Source of the DNA: Pseudomonas khavaziana
Lineage (GTDB): Bacteria; Pseudomonadota; Gammaproteobacteria; Pseudomonadales; Pseudomonadaceae
NCBI RefSeq assembly: GCF_019145205.1
Contig: NZ_JAHSTT010000002.1
Coordinates: 496,001 to 560,000, forward strand
Direction: 5' to 3'
DNA: 64,000 nt
Position numbers and translations under genes: made by a program. Below are positions 1-9,160 of the stretch, one piece after another (the first letter of the stretch is position 1; each line of letters starts with the position of its first letter). The notes below the pieces were generated by a model. The model was not told where the DNA came from. It searched no databases and was given only the letters and a program-made list of their open reading frames with translations.

Positions 1-301
1 AGCAGCCCCGCCAGTTCAGTGCGACACTGGCCCAGCCTTGGGCGGCAAGGGCTTTTTGCAGGCCGGCCACGTAGGGTGAGTTGGACGAACCGGTGAGCCC
101 ATGCAACACCAGCACCAACGGTACCTGTGCATCGTGGGGGCCGTGCCAGTCGAGGTCGAGGAAGTCGCCGTCTTCCAGCCACAGGCGCTCGCGCTGGCGC
201 TCGATGTGGGTCGTCGGGCGCCACAGCGGCCCCCACAATGTTTGCAGGTGGGGGTTGCCGAGGCCGAAGGCGGGTTTGAAGCGGTCTGTAGATGGAATCA
301 T
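1..301 (-). CDS. YheT-type alpha/beta hydrolase, N-terminal fragment
   Basis: The reverse strand reads from an ATG at 301 off the left edge, giving about 100 residues beginning MIPSTDRFKPAFGLGNPHLQ. The NPHLQT...WGPL opening, then VLVLHGLTGSSNSPYV and a VALNWRGC segment, are typical of the YheT/Abhydrolase-1 family: the oxyanion-region HGLTG and the strand before the nucleophile elbow are visible, while the catalytic Ser lies outside. Substrate is unknown for this family (esterase-like activity is assumed). It is separated from rsmD by a REP pair but points the same way. The ATG is preferred because the N-terminus matches the family start. Confidence 0.8.
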   Translation of the reverse strand, partial: MIPSTDRFKPAFGLGNPHLQTLWGPLWRPTTHIERQRERLWLEDGDFLDLDWHGPHDAQVPLVLVLHGLTGSSNSPYVAGLQKALAAQGWASVALNWRGC

Positions 302-320
302 GAATTACTCGCTGCCGCCC

Positions 321-421
321 TGTAGGAGCGAGCTTGCTCGCGAAAAACGTTAACGATAACGCAGCGCTATCAGACAGCCCGTGTCGCCTGTTCGACCTTC
401 GCGAGCAAGCTCGCTCCTACA
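321..421. repeat. REPIN, GTAGGAGCGAGC family
   Basis: Two inverted REP halves (TGTAGGAGCGAGCTTGCTCG and its reverse complement) flank a variable core of about 50 bp. The right half overlaps the end of rsmD, and the stop codon TAG of rsmD lies inside the REP sequence CTGTAGGAG. The long hairpin may also act as a transcript end or mRNA stabiliser. Confidence 0.93.
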
Positions 422-1022
422 GAGAGCGGTGCCACAGCGCGTAATACACCCGCCCGGATTTCTGCTCCCGGTGCAGGCGCCAGCTGCCCGGCAGGCCGAG
501 TGTGGAAGGCGCGGTCTCGCTTTCAGTGTAGACCCAGGCATCCGGCGCCAACCACTGGCGCTCTTCCAGCAATGCGCACACGGTCGGCAGCAGGTTCTGG
601 TTGAACGGCGGGTCGAGAAACACCACGTCATATTCCGTGGCCGCCTGGGTTTCCAGATAGCGCAGCGCGTCAGCCGTCTGCACCTGGCCGGTAGTGCAGC
701 GCAGCGTGCCCAGGTGCTCCTTGAGGCTGGACACTGCCACATTACTGGCATCCAGCGCCTGACCCTGGGCGGCGCCACGGGACAGCGCCTCCAGGAACAA
801 CGCGCCACTGCCGGCGAACGGATCAAGCACCTTGGCCCCGCCGATATACGGCGCGAGCCAGTTGAACAGGGTTTCACGCACGCGGTCCGGCGTCGGGCGC
901 AGGCCGACGACGTCAGGGAAGCTCAGCTTGCGGCTGCCCCATTCACCGCCAATGATGCGCAGTTGGCCCACGCCGTTATGTACGTTGTGGACAGGTTTTT
1001 TCGGGCGAGATGAACTGGCCAT
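417..1022 (-). CDS. rsmD: 16S rRNA (guanine(966)-N2)-methyltransferase RsmD
   Basis: A 201-residue SAM-dependent methyltransferase that modifies G966 of 16S rRNA in the 30S subunit. Visible are the SAM-binding motif DPFAGSGALFLEALSRGA near residues 67-84 and the catalytic DPPF motif at 137-140, as in N2-guanine methyltransferases. Length fits the family. The start ATG overlaps the stop of the upstream M16 peptidase by one base (TAATG), so translational coupling is likely. The N-terminal 15 residues are basic and low complexity. The stop codon is supplied by the adjacent REP element. Identification is secure from the motif pair and the usual ftsY-side context. Confidence 0.95.
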   Translation of the reverse strand: MASSSRPKKPVHNVHNGVGQLRIIGGEWGSRKLSFPDVVGLRPTPDRVRETLFNWLAPYIGGAKVLDPFAGSGALFLEALSRGAAQGQALDASNVAVSSLKEHLGTLRCTTGQVQTADALRYLETQAATEYDVVFLDPPFNQNLLPTVCALLEERQWLAPDAWVYTESETAPSTLGLPGSWRLHREQKSGRVYYALWHRSL

Positions 1023-2512
1023 TAATGCTCCGGAACCCCGAGCGGCTGCTCGGCAGGTTTATCAGTGGGGGGCGGTAGTGGCTTTTGCGCAATTGTCGGG
1101 CCGGCGGTCACGATGACCATCTTGTCGGCGCTCAAGTGTTTGTTCATGGCTGCCTTGACCTGCTCTACGGTCAGGGCCTGGGATTGTTTCATGAAATCTT
1201 CCAGATAGTTCAGCGGCAGGTTGTAGAAACCCATGGCGCCCAACTGCCCGACGATATCGGCGTTGCTCGCGGTGGACAGCGGGAAGCTGCCAGCCAGTTC
1301 GCGCTTGGCGTCATCCAGTTCTTTTTGCGTCGGACCGGTCTTGAGGTAGTCAGCCAGAACGTCTTCAACCAGGCGCAGGGTGCCACCGCTCATTTCGGCG
1401 CGGGTCTGCAGGTTGATCATGAACGGGCCACGCACCTGCATCGGTGAGAAACCGGAGTACACACCGTAGGTCAGGCCGCGCTTCTCACGCACTTCACTCA
1501 TCAAGCGGGTGCCGAAGCCGCCGCCGCCGAGGATCTGGTTGCCCAGGGATAAAGCAGCGTAGTCCGGGTCGGCGCGGTCGATCCCCAGTTGCGCGAACAG
1601 CAGGTGGGTCTGCTTGGATGGGAACTCGATGCGGCTCAGGCCGGGTTTTGGCTCGGTCGGCTGGGCAATCTTGGCCATGGCCGGGCCTTTGGGCAGTGAG
1701 GCAGAGACCTTGGCCGTCATGGCCTCGGCTTCGGCGCGGGTCAGATCGCCCACCACCGCAATCACTGCATTACCGGCGGCATAGGCTTTGGCGTGAAACG
1801 CCTGCAACTGCGCCAAGGTAATCTTCGGCACGCTCTCGGAGGTGCCTTCGCTTGGGTGCGCATAAGGGTGGTCGCCGTACAGGCGTTTGAACAACTCAAT
1901 GCTCGCCAGCTTGCCGGGGTTCTGCTTCTGGTACTCGAAACCGGCCAGGATCTGGTTCTTGATCCGTGCCAGGGAGTCCGCCGGGAACGTCGGCTGGCCG
2001 ATCACTTGGTCAAACAATGTCAGGGCTGCTTCGCGCTTATCGCTGTCGCTCAGGCTGCGCAGGGAGACCAGTGCCATGTCGCGATAGGCGCCATTGCCAA
2101 AGTCGGCGCCCAGGCCCTCGAAACCACTGGCGATCTGGCTGACATTCTTGCCCGGCACGCCTTCGTTGAGCATGGCGTTGGTCATCAGCGCCAGGCCCGG
2201 CGTGTCGCCATCCTGGCTGCTGCCGGCGGCGAACAGAATGCGCATGTCGAACATCGGCAGTTCATGGGCTTCGACGAACAGCACCTTGGCGCCTTCGGCG
2301 GTGGTCCAGGTCTGCACATCGAGCTTGCGGTTGGTCGGCGCCTTGCCGTCCAGTTCTGCCAGGGATTGCAGGGTGCTGGCCGATTGGGCCTTGTCCAGGG
2401 CCTGGCTGGCAACCGACTCGCTCGGGCGCAGGAAGTACACGGCACTGGCCGCCATCAAGGTGACGGCGATCAGCCCGGGCAGGATCAGGCGGCTGCTTTT
2501 ACGATTACTCAT
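1022..2512 (-). CDS. M16 family peptidase-like subunit lacking the HxxEH site
   Basis: A 496-residue exported zinc-peptidase homologue (insulinase/M16B fold). It starts with MSNRKSSRLILPGLIAVTLM, a signal or anchor segment. Where an active M16 enzyme has HxxEH this protein reads LALMTNAMLNEG, so it has no zinc site; it does carry the R/Y-type motif (RGLTYGVYSGF, about residue 355 on) that inactive partner subunits use for substrate binding. It overlaps the preceding M16 gene by 8 bases (ATGAGTAA), which fits a two-subunit heterodimer in the periplasm. I chose the ATG at 2512 because it directly overlaps the upstream stop; an in-frame ATG at 2536 would only add eight residues inside the upstream gene. 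Confidence 0.88.
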   Translation of the reverse strand: MSNRKSSRLILPGLIAVTLMAASAVYFLRPSESVASQALDKAQSASTLQSLAELDGKAPTNRKLDVQTWTTAEGAKVLFVEAHELPMFDMRILFAAGSSQDGDTPGLALMTNAMLNEGVPGKNVSQIASGFEGLGADFGNGAYRDMALVSLRSLSDSDKREAALTLFDQVIGQPTFPADSLARIKNQILAGFEYQKQNPGKLASIELFKRLYGDHPYAHPSEGTSESVPKITLAQLQAFHAKAYAAGNAVIAVVGDLTRAEAEAMTAKVSASLPKGPAMAKIAQPTEPKPGLSRIEFPSKQTHLLFAQLGIDRADPDYAALSLGNQILGGGGFGTRLMSEVREKRGLTYGVYSGFSPMQVRGPFMINLQTRAEMSGGTLRLVEDVLADYLKTGPTQKELDDAKRELAGSFPLSTASNADIVGQLGAMGFYNLPLNYLEDFMKQSQALTVEQVKAAMNKHLSADKMVIVTAGPTIAQKPLPPPTDKPAEQPLGVPEH

Positions 2513-3860
2513 GAGCGGTCTCCTCAGGCAAAACATGGGCGACGCTCAGACGTTCGCGGGTGAAATAGGTGCGGGCAGCTTTCTGGATATCTTCCGGCGT
2601 GACGCTTTGCAGTTCGGCCAATTCGCTGTCCATCAGCTTCCAGGACAGGCCGACGGTTTCCAGGGAGCCGATGGCCGTGGCCTGGCTGGTAATGGAGTCG
2701 CGCTGGTACACCAGGCCGGCAATCACCTGGGCACGGATCCGTTCCAGTTCTTCGGCAGTCGGCGGCTTGGCTTTCAACTCATCCAGCAGGCGCCACAGTC
2801 CGGCTTCGGCTTGGGCAACGGTCTTTTTCTTCTGCTGGTTGGGGGTGGCCGACAGCATGAACAGCGTATCGCCACGGGTATAGGCGTCGTAGTTGGTGGA
2901 AGCGGCAGACACCAGCTCCTCGCCACGTTCCAGTTGTTCAGAGATACGTGCGCTGTAGCCGCCGTCCAGCAGGGCCGAGATCAGGCGCAGGGCTTGCACC
3001 GAGCGTTTGTCTTCGGCAGTGGCAAGGCCAGGGACGTTGAAGCCCAGGAACACACTCGGCAGTTGGGTCTGCACGTGCAGGGTCAGCAGGCGCTCGCCAG
3101 GCTCGGGCAGCTCCATTGGGATCTTCGCCGGTGGCACATCACGCTTGGGGATCGGGCCGAAGTAACGCTGGGCCAGGTTTTTCACCTCGTCCGGGGTTAC
3201 GTCGCCGACCACCACCAGGGTGGCGTTGTTCGGTACATACCAGGATTGGTACCAGTGGCGCAGCTCCTCGACCTTCATGCGGTCCAGGTCAGCCATCCAG
3301 CCGATGGTCGGCGTGTGGTAGCCGCTGGCGGGGAAGGCCATGGCCTTGAAACGCTCGTAGGCCTTGGACATGGGGTTGTCGTCGGTGCGCAGGCGGCGTT
3401 CTTCCTTGATGACCTCGATTTCGCGGCTGAACTCGTCGGCAGGCAGGCGCAGGCTGGCCATGCGGTCGGCCTCCAGTTCGAAGGCCACGCCCAGGCGGTC
3501 GCGAGCCAGCACCTGGTAATAGGCGGTGTAGTCATCGCTGGTGAACGCGTTTTCTTCGGCGCCCAGGTCACGCAGGATCAGCGAGGCCTCGCCGGGGCCA
3601 ACCTTGGCGCTGCCCTTGAACATCATGTGTTCCAGGGCGTGGGACAAACCGGTCTGGCCCGGGGTTTCATAGCTTGAACCAACCTTGTACCAGACCTGGG
3701 AAACCACCACTGGTGCGCGATGGTCTTCGCGCACGACCACTTTCAGGCCGTTATCCAGGGTAAATTCATGGGTGGGTTGTGGGTCGGCAGCGAAGGCTGA
3801 AAGGGGCAGACAAACTGTGCTGAGCAGCAGGCCTGCGGCGCGGCGGGCTAGAGCATTCAT
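2505..3860 (-). CDS. M16 family zinc metallopeptidase, active subunit
   Basis: About 451 residues, with signal peptide MNALARRAAGLLLSTVCLPL and cleavage near AFA-A. The inverted zinc motif HALEH lies at residues 74-78, followed by the downstream glutamate region EVIKEERR typical of M16B peptidases. Predicted periplasmic peptidase working with the HxxEH-less partner encoded right after it. The frame is open upstream to 4025, with an alternative ATG at 3962, but those starts would place over 30 polar residues before the signal peptide, so the ATG at 3860 is preferred even though its ribosome site is weak. Physiological substrate is unknown; processing of small exported peptides is possible. Confidence 0.88.
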   Translation of the reverse strand: MNALARRAAGLLLSTVCLPLSAFAADPQPTHEFTLDNGLKVVVREDHRAPVVVSQVWYKVGSSYETPGQTGLSHALEHMMFKGSAKVGPGEASLILRDLGAEENAFTSDDYTAYYQVLARDRLGVAFELEADRMASLRLPADEFSREIEVIKEERRLRTDDNPMSKAYERFKAMAFPASGYHTPTIGWMADLDRMKVEELRHWYQSWYVPNNATLVVVGDVTPDEVKNLAQRYFGPIPKRDVPPAKIPMELPEPGERLLTLHVQTQLPSVFLGFNVPGLATAEDKRSVQALRLISALLDGGYSARISEQLERGEELVSAASTNYDAYTRGDTLFMLSATPNQQKKKTVAQAEAGLWRLLDELKAKPPTAEELERIRAQVIAGLVYQRDSITSQATAIGSLETVGLSWKLMDSELAELQSVTPEDIQKAARTYFTRERLSVAHVLPEETAHE

Positions 3861-4198
3861 TCGTTTTTTAACCTGTTGGGCTGCCCGCTTGGTCTTAGCG
3901 TCGGCGGGCGAGGAGGTGCTAGGATACTGATCCGATTTAGGGACGGCCACTGCGGTCGTCATCTTGTCCCGGATCCAGTCGTAGGAATGTTGGAATAGAG
4001 GGTGTTTTTCCCCGACGATCTTCAACTTTTCGCCGATTTTATCGCTTCAATCCTATATTGAAACGATTTGCCAAGGCCTTTATTTACGCCTTACAAAATG
4101 TTGCGCATGAACAAGCGGGCGTTAAAGCAGTCTGTTCTGCATCGAATTTATTTACCGAGGCGCCCTGGCGCATCGCTACTTTGAGATAGCCGTCCTCC
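3861..4198. promoter_or_regulatory. Divergent intergenic region, M16 peptidases / ftsY
   Basis: A 338-base region that must contain the divergent promoters for the M16 pair (leftward) and ftsY (rightward). The part left of 4025 is open in the M16 frame and could be 5' leader. A short inverted repeat TTCAAT-cctat-ATTGAA sits at 4046-4062. I see no convincing -35/-10 pair or sigma-32 promoter and no small gene. Confidence 0.4.
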
Positions 4199-5569
4199 AT
4201 GTTTGGTTCCAACGACGACAAGAAGAGCCCAGCTGCGGCTGGCGAGAAAAAAGGCCTGTTCGGATGGCTGCGCAAAAAGCCGCAGGAAACCGTCGTCGAA
4301 CAGCCGCAGGTTCAACCCGAGCCCATTCCTGAGCCTTTAGTAGAAGCCGAACCGGTTGCCGATACTCCGGAGCCGTTGGTGTTGCCGATGGCCGAGCCGG
4401 TATTGCAGCCGGTGGTCGAGGCAGAGCCTGAACCCGAGCACAAACCGTGGCCGGAACTGCCGGTAGCCGAAGAGCCTGTGGCACTGGTTGAAGATGTGCA
4501 GGCCGAACATGTGGCTCCGCCGATCCCGGTGGTTATCGAGCCGCAGCCGGTGATTGTCGATGCACCGGTCGAGCCGGCGCCCGTGCAGATTGCCGCTCCC
4601 GCTGTGATCGAAGAGCCAACCGTCCCTGCCGAAACCAGCAAGACCGGGTTCTTCGCCCGCCTCAAGCAGGGCTTGAGCAAGACCAGCGCCAGCATCGGCG
4701 AGGGCATGGCGAGCCTGTTCCTGGGCAAGAAGGTCATTGATGATGAGTTGTTGGAGGACATCGAGACCCGTCTGCTCACCGCCGACGTGGGTGTCGAAGC
4801 CACCGCCGTGATCATCCAGAGCCTGACCCAGAAGGTCGCGCGCAAGCAGTTGACCGACGCCGATGCCCTGTACAAATCCTTGCAGGCCGAACTGGCGGCG
4901 ATGCTCAAGCCGGTGGAAGCGCCGCTGGTGATCACGCCGAACAAGCCGTTCGTGATCCTGGTGGTCGGCGTCAATGGCGCCGGCAAGACCACCACCATCG
5001 GCAAGCTGGCCAAGAAGCTGCAGGGCGAGGGCAAGAAAGTCATGCTAGCCGCCGGTGACACCTTCCGTGCCGCCGCCGTCGAGCAGTTGCAGGTATGGGG
5101 CGAGCGCAACAAGATCCCGGTGATCGCCCAGCACACCGGTGCCGATTCCGCTTCGGTGATCTTCGATGCCGTGCAAGCCGCCAAGGCCCGTAACATCGAC
5201 GTGTTGATCGCCGATACCGCAGGGCGCCTGCACACCAAAGACAACCTGATGGAAGAGCTGAAGAAAGTCCGCCGTGTGATCAGCAAACTCGATGCCGATG
5301 CGCCCCACGAAGTCTTGCTGGTGCTCGACGCCGGCACTGGCCAGAACGCCATCAGCCAGGCCAAGCAATTCAACCAGACGGTGCAACTGACCGGCCTGGC
5401 ATTGACTAAGCTCGACGGCACGGCCAAGGGCGGTGTGATTTTCGCCCTGGCTAAACAGTTCGGGTTGCCGATTCGTTATATCGGTGTCGGTGAAGGCATT
5501 GACGACCTGCGCACCTTTGAAGCCGAACCCTTTGTACAGGCACTGTTTGCCGAGCGGGAGCGTTCATGA
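4199..5569 (+). CDS. ftsY: Signal recognition particle receptor FtsY
   Basis: A 456-residue SRP GTPase that docks ribosome-SRP complexes at the inner membrane for co-translational insertion. The first 150 residues form the acidic, Pro/Glu/Val-rich A domain with imperfect EAEP/PEPLV repeats. Then come the N domain (TGFFARLKQGLSKTSASIGE) and G domain with P-loop GVNGAGKTTT near residue 255, DTAGR near 338 and TKLDGTAKGG near 402. First gene of ftsY-ftsE-ftsX; its stop overlaps the ftsE start (ATGA). The long acidic N-terminus is usual for gammaproteobacterial FtsY. Confidence 0.97.
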   Translation: MFGSNDDKKSPAAAGEKKGLFGWLRKKPQETVVEQPQVQPEPIPEPLVEAEPVADTPEPLVLPMAEPVLQPVVEAEPEPEHKPWPELPVAEEPVALVEDVQAEHVAPPIPVVIEPQPVIVDAPVEPAPVQIAAPAVIEEPTVPAETSKTGFFARLKQGLSKTSASIGEGMASLFLGKKVIDDELLEDIETRLLTADVGVEATAVIIQSLTQKVARKQLTDADALYKSLQAELAAMLKPVEAPLVITPNKPFVILVVGVNGAGKTTTIGKLAKKLQGEGKKVMLAAGDTFRAAAVEQLQVWGERNKIPVIAQHTGADSASVIFDAVQAAKARNIDVLIADTAGRLHTKDNLMEELKKVRRVISKLDADAPHEVLLVLDAGTGQNAISQAKQFNQTVQLTGLALTKLDGTAKGGVIFALAKQFGLPIRYIGVGEGIDDLRTFEAEPFVQALFAERERS

Positions 5570-6237
5570 TTCGATTCGAGCAGGTCGGTAAACGCTATGC
5601 CAACGGGCATGTGGGCTTGCATGAGCTGAGCTTTCGCGTGCGTCGCGGCGAATTTCTGTTTGTCACCGGCCATTCCGGCGCTGGCAAAAGTACGCTGTTG
5701 CGCCTGTTGCTGGCCATGGAACGCCCGACCACCGGTAAGTTGCTGCTGGCAGGCCAGGACCTGGCGACCATCAGCAATGCACAGATTCCGTTCCTGCGCC
5801 GCCAGATCGGCGTGGTATTCCAGAACCACCAGTTGCTGTTCGACCGCACGGTGTTCAACAACGTGGCCCTGCCGTTGCAGATCCTCGGGCTGTCCAAGGC
5901 CGAGATCGTCAAGCGCGTGGATTCAGCCCTGGAGCGCGTGGCGTTGTCGGACAAGACCGATCTCTTCCCTGGCGACCTGTCCACCGGCCAGCAACAACGC
6001 GTCGGTATTGCTCGCGCCATCGTCCATCGCCCGGCCTTGCTGCTGGCGGACGAACCCACCGGTAACCTCGACCCGCGCCTGGCGGCCGAGATCATGGGGG
6101 TATTTGAAGACATCAACCGCCTGGGCACCAGCGTACTGATCGCCAGCCACGACCTGGCCCTGATTGCCCGCATGCGCCATCGCATGCTGACCCTGCAACG
6201 CGGTCGCCTGATTGGTGACGGGGAGGCCGGCGTATGA
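5566..6237 (+). CDS. ftsE: Cell division ATP-binding protein FtsE
   Basis: A 223-residue ABC ATPase that with FtsX forms the divisome complex regulating periplasmic murein hydrolases. Walker A GHSGAGKST is near residues 36-44, the signature LSTGQQQR precedes Walker B LLLADEPTGNLD, and the H-loop follows (IASHDL). It overlaps ftsY and ftsX by four bases each (ATGA), so the three are translationally coupled. Length and motifs are canonical. Confidence 0.97.
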   Translation: MIRFEQVGKRYANGHVGLHELSFRVRRGEFLFVTGHSGAGKSTLLRLLLAMERPTTGKLLLAGQDLATISNAQIPFLRRQIGVVFQNHQLLFDRTVFNNVALPLQILGLSKAEIVKRVDSALERVALSDKTDLFPGDLSTGQQQRVGIARAIVHRPALLLADEPTGNLDPRLAAEIMGVFEDINRLGTSVLIASHDLALIARMRHRMLTLQRGRLIGDGEAGV

Positions 6238-7256
6238 GTGCCACTCGCAGCCCTAAAGTGTCCGAACGCGTGGCGCCGAAACCGGCCGACCCGCAACCAC
6301 CGAAGAAAAAGCGCGACGAAGACGACGGCCCGGACTTCGCTACCTTGCTGCATGCCTGGATCGAAAGCCATCGGGCCAGCCTGGTCGACAGCCTGCGCCG
6401 TCTGGGCAAGCAGCCGATCGGCAGCTTTTTCACCTGTCTGGTGATGGCCGTGGCGTTGAGCCTGCCGATGGGTTTGTCGCTGCTGCTTAATAATGTCGAG
6501 CGCCTGGGCGGGTCCTGGCAGCGTGCGGCGCAGATTTCGCTGTACCTGAACCTGGACGCCAGCAGCAAGGACGGCGAAGCGCTGCGCGACGAGATCAAGA
6601 ACATCCCGGGGGTTGCCGAGGCCGAGTACATCAGCCGCGACCAGGCCCTTGAAGAGTTCCAACAGCAATCCGGCCTGGGCGAGGCGCTCAAGGAGCTGCC
6701 GCAGAACCCATTGCCTGGCGTGGTGCTGGTGACGCCGAACGAAGTCGATAAGCCGGCCCTGGAGGCCCTGCGACAAAAACTCGCAGAGATGCCGAAGGTG
6801 CAACAGGCGCAACTTGATCTAGTCTGGGTAGAGCGCCTGGCCGCGATCCTCAAGCTGGGCGACCGCTTTGTGTTCGGTTTGACGGTGTTGTTGGTGTCTG
6901 CATTACTTTTGGTGATAGGTAATACCATTCGTCTTCATATTGAAAACCGCCGCACCGAGATAGAAGTGATTAAACTGGTCGGCGGCACGGACAGCTATGT
7001 ACGTCGTCCTTTTCTGTACATGGGCGCGCTTTATGGCTTGGGTGCAGGGGTTTTGTCCTGGGGCGTACTGGCGTTTGGCCTTGATTGGCTGAACGACGCG
7101 GTTGTTGGGCTGGCCGGTTTGTATGGCAGTGATTTTGCCCTGGCTGGGGTGCCGGTTGCCGATGGTCTGAGTCTCTTGCTTGGCGCCGTCCTGTTGGGGT
7201 ATATCGGTGCCTGGATTGCGGTAGCACGGCATTTACGTGAACTGGCGCCGAAGTAG
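6234..7256 (+). CDS. ftsX: Cell division permease-like protein FtsX
   Basis: A 340-residue inner-membrane partner of FtsE. The N-terminal 75 residues are charged and cytoplasmic (polyK KKKRDEDD), followed by TM1 (FFTCLVMAVALSLPMGLSLL), an extracytoplasmic domain that contacts amidase activators, and three C-terminal TM helices with the FtsX/MacB-type segment IENRRTEIEVIKLVGGTD. The longer N-terminus is common in Pseudomonas. Stop at 7256, 129 bases before rpoH. Confidence 0.96.
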   Translation: MSATRSPKVSERVAPKPADPQPPKKKRDEDDGPDFATLLHAWIESHRASLVDSLRRLGKQPIGSFFTCLVMAVALSLPMGLSLLLNNVERLGGSWQRAAQISLYLNLDASSKDGEALRDEIKNIPGVAEAEYISRDQALEEFQQQSGLGEALKELPQNPLPGVVLVTPNEVDKPALEALRQKLAEMPKVQQAQLDLVWVERLAAILKLGDRFVFGLTVLLVSALLLVIGNTIRLHIENRRTEIEVIKLVGGTDSYVRRPFLYMGALYGLGAGVLSWGVLAFGLDWLNDAVVGLAGLYGSDFALAGVPVADGLSLLLGAVLLGYIGAWIAVARHLRELAPK

Positions 7257-7385
7257 TTAATGCCAGGGTAATGTGGTTTCGTTTGTATTGACCGTATCAG
7301 TGGTATAGGGAACTTGTCCTACGGTTCCCGGTCAATTTTCGCAGTGCTGAACTGCACGAGTTATGTGAGTCGGAGGTTTTTTCGT

Positions 7386-8240
7386 ATGACCACTTCTTTG
7401 CAACCTGCTTATGCCTTGGTCCCGGGTGCGAACCTGGAGGCTTATGTGCACACGGTCAACAGCATTCCATTGCTGACGCCTGAGCAGGAGCGTGAACTGG
7501 CCGAGAGTCTCTACTATGAGCAGGATTTGGGGGCGGCTCGGCAGATGGTGCTCGCCCACCTGCGTTTTGTCGTACATATCGCCCGTAGCTATAGCGGCTA
7601 CGGCCTGGCCCAGGCTGACCTGATCCAGGAAGGCAACGTCGGCCTGATGAAGGCTGTAAAGCGCTTCAACCCTGAAATGGGCGTGCGCCTGGTGTCGTTT
7701 GCCGTGCACTGGATCAAGGCGGAAATCCACGAGTTCATCCTGCGCAACTGGCGCATCGTGAAAGTGGCGACCACCAAGGCCCAGCGCAAGCTGTTCTTCA
7801 ACCTGCGCAGCCAGAAAAAACGCCTGGCGTGGCTGAACAACGAGGAAGTCCACCGCGTGGCCGAAAGCCTGGGCGTGGAGCCTCGTGAAGTACGCGAGAT
7901 GGAAAGCCGCCTGACCGGCCATGACATGGCCTTCGACCCAGCCGCCGAAGCGGATGACGACAGTGCTTTCCAATCGCCGGCCAACTACCTGGAAGACCAC
8001 CGGTACGACCCGGCGCGTCAACTGGAAGACGCCGACTGGAGCGACAACTCCAACCACAACCTGCACGAAGCGCTGGAAGTGCTGGACGACCGCAGCCGTG
8101 ACATCCTCTACCAGCGCTGGCTGGCGGAAGAGAAAGCCACGCTGCACGACCTGGCGCAGAAGTACAACGTGTCGGCCGAGCGGATTCGTCAGCTTGAGAA
8201 AAGCGCGATGAACAAGTTGAAGCTGTCGATCGCCGCTTAA
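7386..8240 (+). CDS. rpoH: RNA polymerase heat-shock sigma factor RpoH (sigma-32)
   Basis: A 284-residue group 3 sigma-70 family factor that directs transcription of chaperone and protease genes. Visible are region 1.2/2.1 ([18 protein letters not shown]), region 2 ([20 protein letters not shown]), the RpoH box QRKLFFNLR used for stability control, and region 4 with helix-turn-helix ending in EKSAMNKLK. The ATG at 7386 follows a clear ribosome site (CGGAGG) and gives the usual length; the frame is open upstream to 7314 without family similarity. Whether the 5' leader is a thermosensor as in E. coli could not be judged by eye. Confidence 0.97.
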   Translation: MTTSLQPAYALVPGANLEAYVHTVNSIPLLTPEQERELAESLYYEQDLGAARQMVLAHLRFVVHIARSYSGYGLAQADLIQEGNVGLMKAVKRFNPEMGVRLVSFAVHWIKAEIHEFILRNWRIVKVATTKAQRKLFFNLRSQKKRLAWLNNEEVHRVAESLGVEPREVREMESRLTGHDMAFDPAAEADDDSAFQSPANYLEDHRYDPARQLEDADWSDNSNHNLHEALEVLDDRSRDILYQRWLAEEKATLHDLAQKYNVSAERIRQLEKSAMNKLKLSIAA

Positions 8241-8256
8241 CTGGCTATGTGGTCCA

Positions 8257-8349
8257 AATGTGGGAGGGGGCTTGCTCCCGATAGCAGAGTGTCAGTCGTC
8301 ATCAAAGTGGCTGACCTTCCGCTATCGGGGGCAAGCCCCCTCCCACAGT
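8257..8349. repeat. REPIN, GTGGGAGGGGGC family
   Basis: Inverted REP halves TGTGGGAGGGGGCTTGCTCC and GGGGGCAAGCCCCCTCCCAC around a core of about 40 bp, between the convergent genes rpoH and mtgA, where it can double as a bidirectional transcript end. Confidence 0.93.
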
Positions 8350-8363
8350 TGTTTTAAGTTGTG

Positions 8364-9086
8364 TCAGTTGGACCAGGGCGCTTTGCGAGGGGTATTCAGT
8401 TCCACCAGGTATCCAGCGCCACCCAACTGACTCATCTGCTGACGAATCCACGCCGCCCGCCGCGCCACATAAGCTGTCGGGTGGCTGGCACTCCACACCC
8501 GCGGATTGGGCAACACCGCCGCCAGGTAACTGGCCTGCTGCCGTGAAAGGCCCTTGGCGCTGACGCCAAAATGGTGCCGCGCCGCCGCCTCTGCGCCAAA
8601 CACACCGTCATCCCACTCCACGCTGTTGAGGTACACCTCAAGAATCCGCTCCTTGGGCCACAACACCTCGATCAAGCCGGTAAACCACGCCTCCAGGCCC
8701 TTGCGCAGATAACTGCGGCCGGCCCACAGGAACAGGTTCTTCGACACCTGCTGGCTCAACGTGCTGGCGCCGCGAATCGAACCGCCGCGCTCGTTGTGCA
8801 GAATCGCCGCCTGGATCGCGCCAAAATCAAAGCCCCAGTGCTGCGGGAAGCGCTGGTCTTCACCGGCCATCACCGCCACTTTCAGGTCGTCGGAAATCTC
8901 ATCCCACGGCACCCAGGTGCGTTGCAGGTCAATGGGCTCGCCGTCGATCCAGGATTCGACCTTGCGCTCCACCATCAATGCAGTGAACGGTGGCGGAACG
9001 ACCCTGAACAGCAGCACCAGCAACACACTGCCGATGGCAAACCATTTCACGACATTGAGAAAGCGTTTGAAGAGGACACGCAGCAT
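8364..9086 (-). CDS. mtgA: Monofunctional biosynthetic peptidoglycan transglycosylase MtgA
   Basis: About 240 residues, one N-terminal TM anchor ([19 protein letters not shown]) and a GT51 domain polymerising lipid II. The GT51 signature [19 protein letters not shown] carries the catalytic Glu; [20 protein letters not shown] and [12 protein letters not shown] are the later conserved blocks. No transpeptidase domain follows, so it is the monofunctional type. I take ATG 9086 (MLRVLFKR), which begins at the membrane anchor; the open frame extends to 9161 without conserved sequence. The DUF423 gene starts divergently at 9161. Confidence 0.94.
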   Translation of the reverse strand: MLRVLFKRFLNVVKWFAIGSVLLVLLFRVVPPPFTALMVERKVESWIDGEPIDLQRTWVPWDEISDDLKVAVMAGEDQRFPQHWGFDFGAIQAAILHNERGGSIRGASTLSQQVSKNLFLWAGRSYLRKGLEAWFTGLIEVLWPKERILEVYLNSVEWDDGVFGAEAAARHHFGVSAKGLSRQQASYLAAVLPNPRVWSASHPTAYVARRAAWIRQQMSQLGGAGYLVELNTPRKAPWSN

Positions 9087-9160
9087 AGAGATGGCTTGGC
9101 CGAACCCGTTGAGCGGGCCATTATACAGACCCTGCCCGATGAGTCTGACTGGAGTTCCCA

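Noticed and set aside
2094..3677. Rightward open frame of 527 codons opposite the M16 peptidases
   Set aside because: No recognisable domain; the leftward frames carry the M16 motifs.
7257..7385. Possible RNA thermometer in the rpoH leader
   Set aside because: I could not pair the ribosome site CGGAGG convincingly with upstream bases by eye; a folding calculation would be needed.
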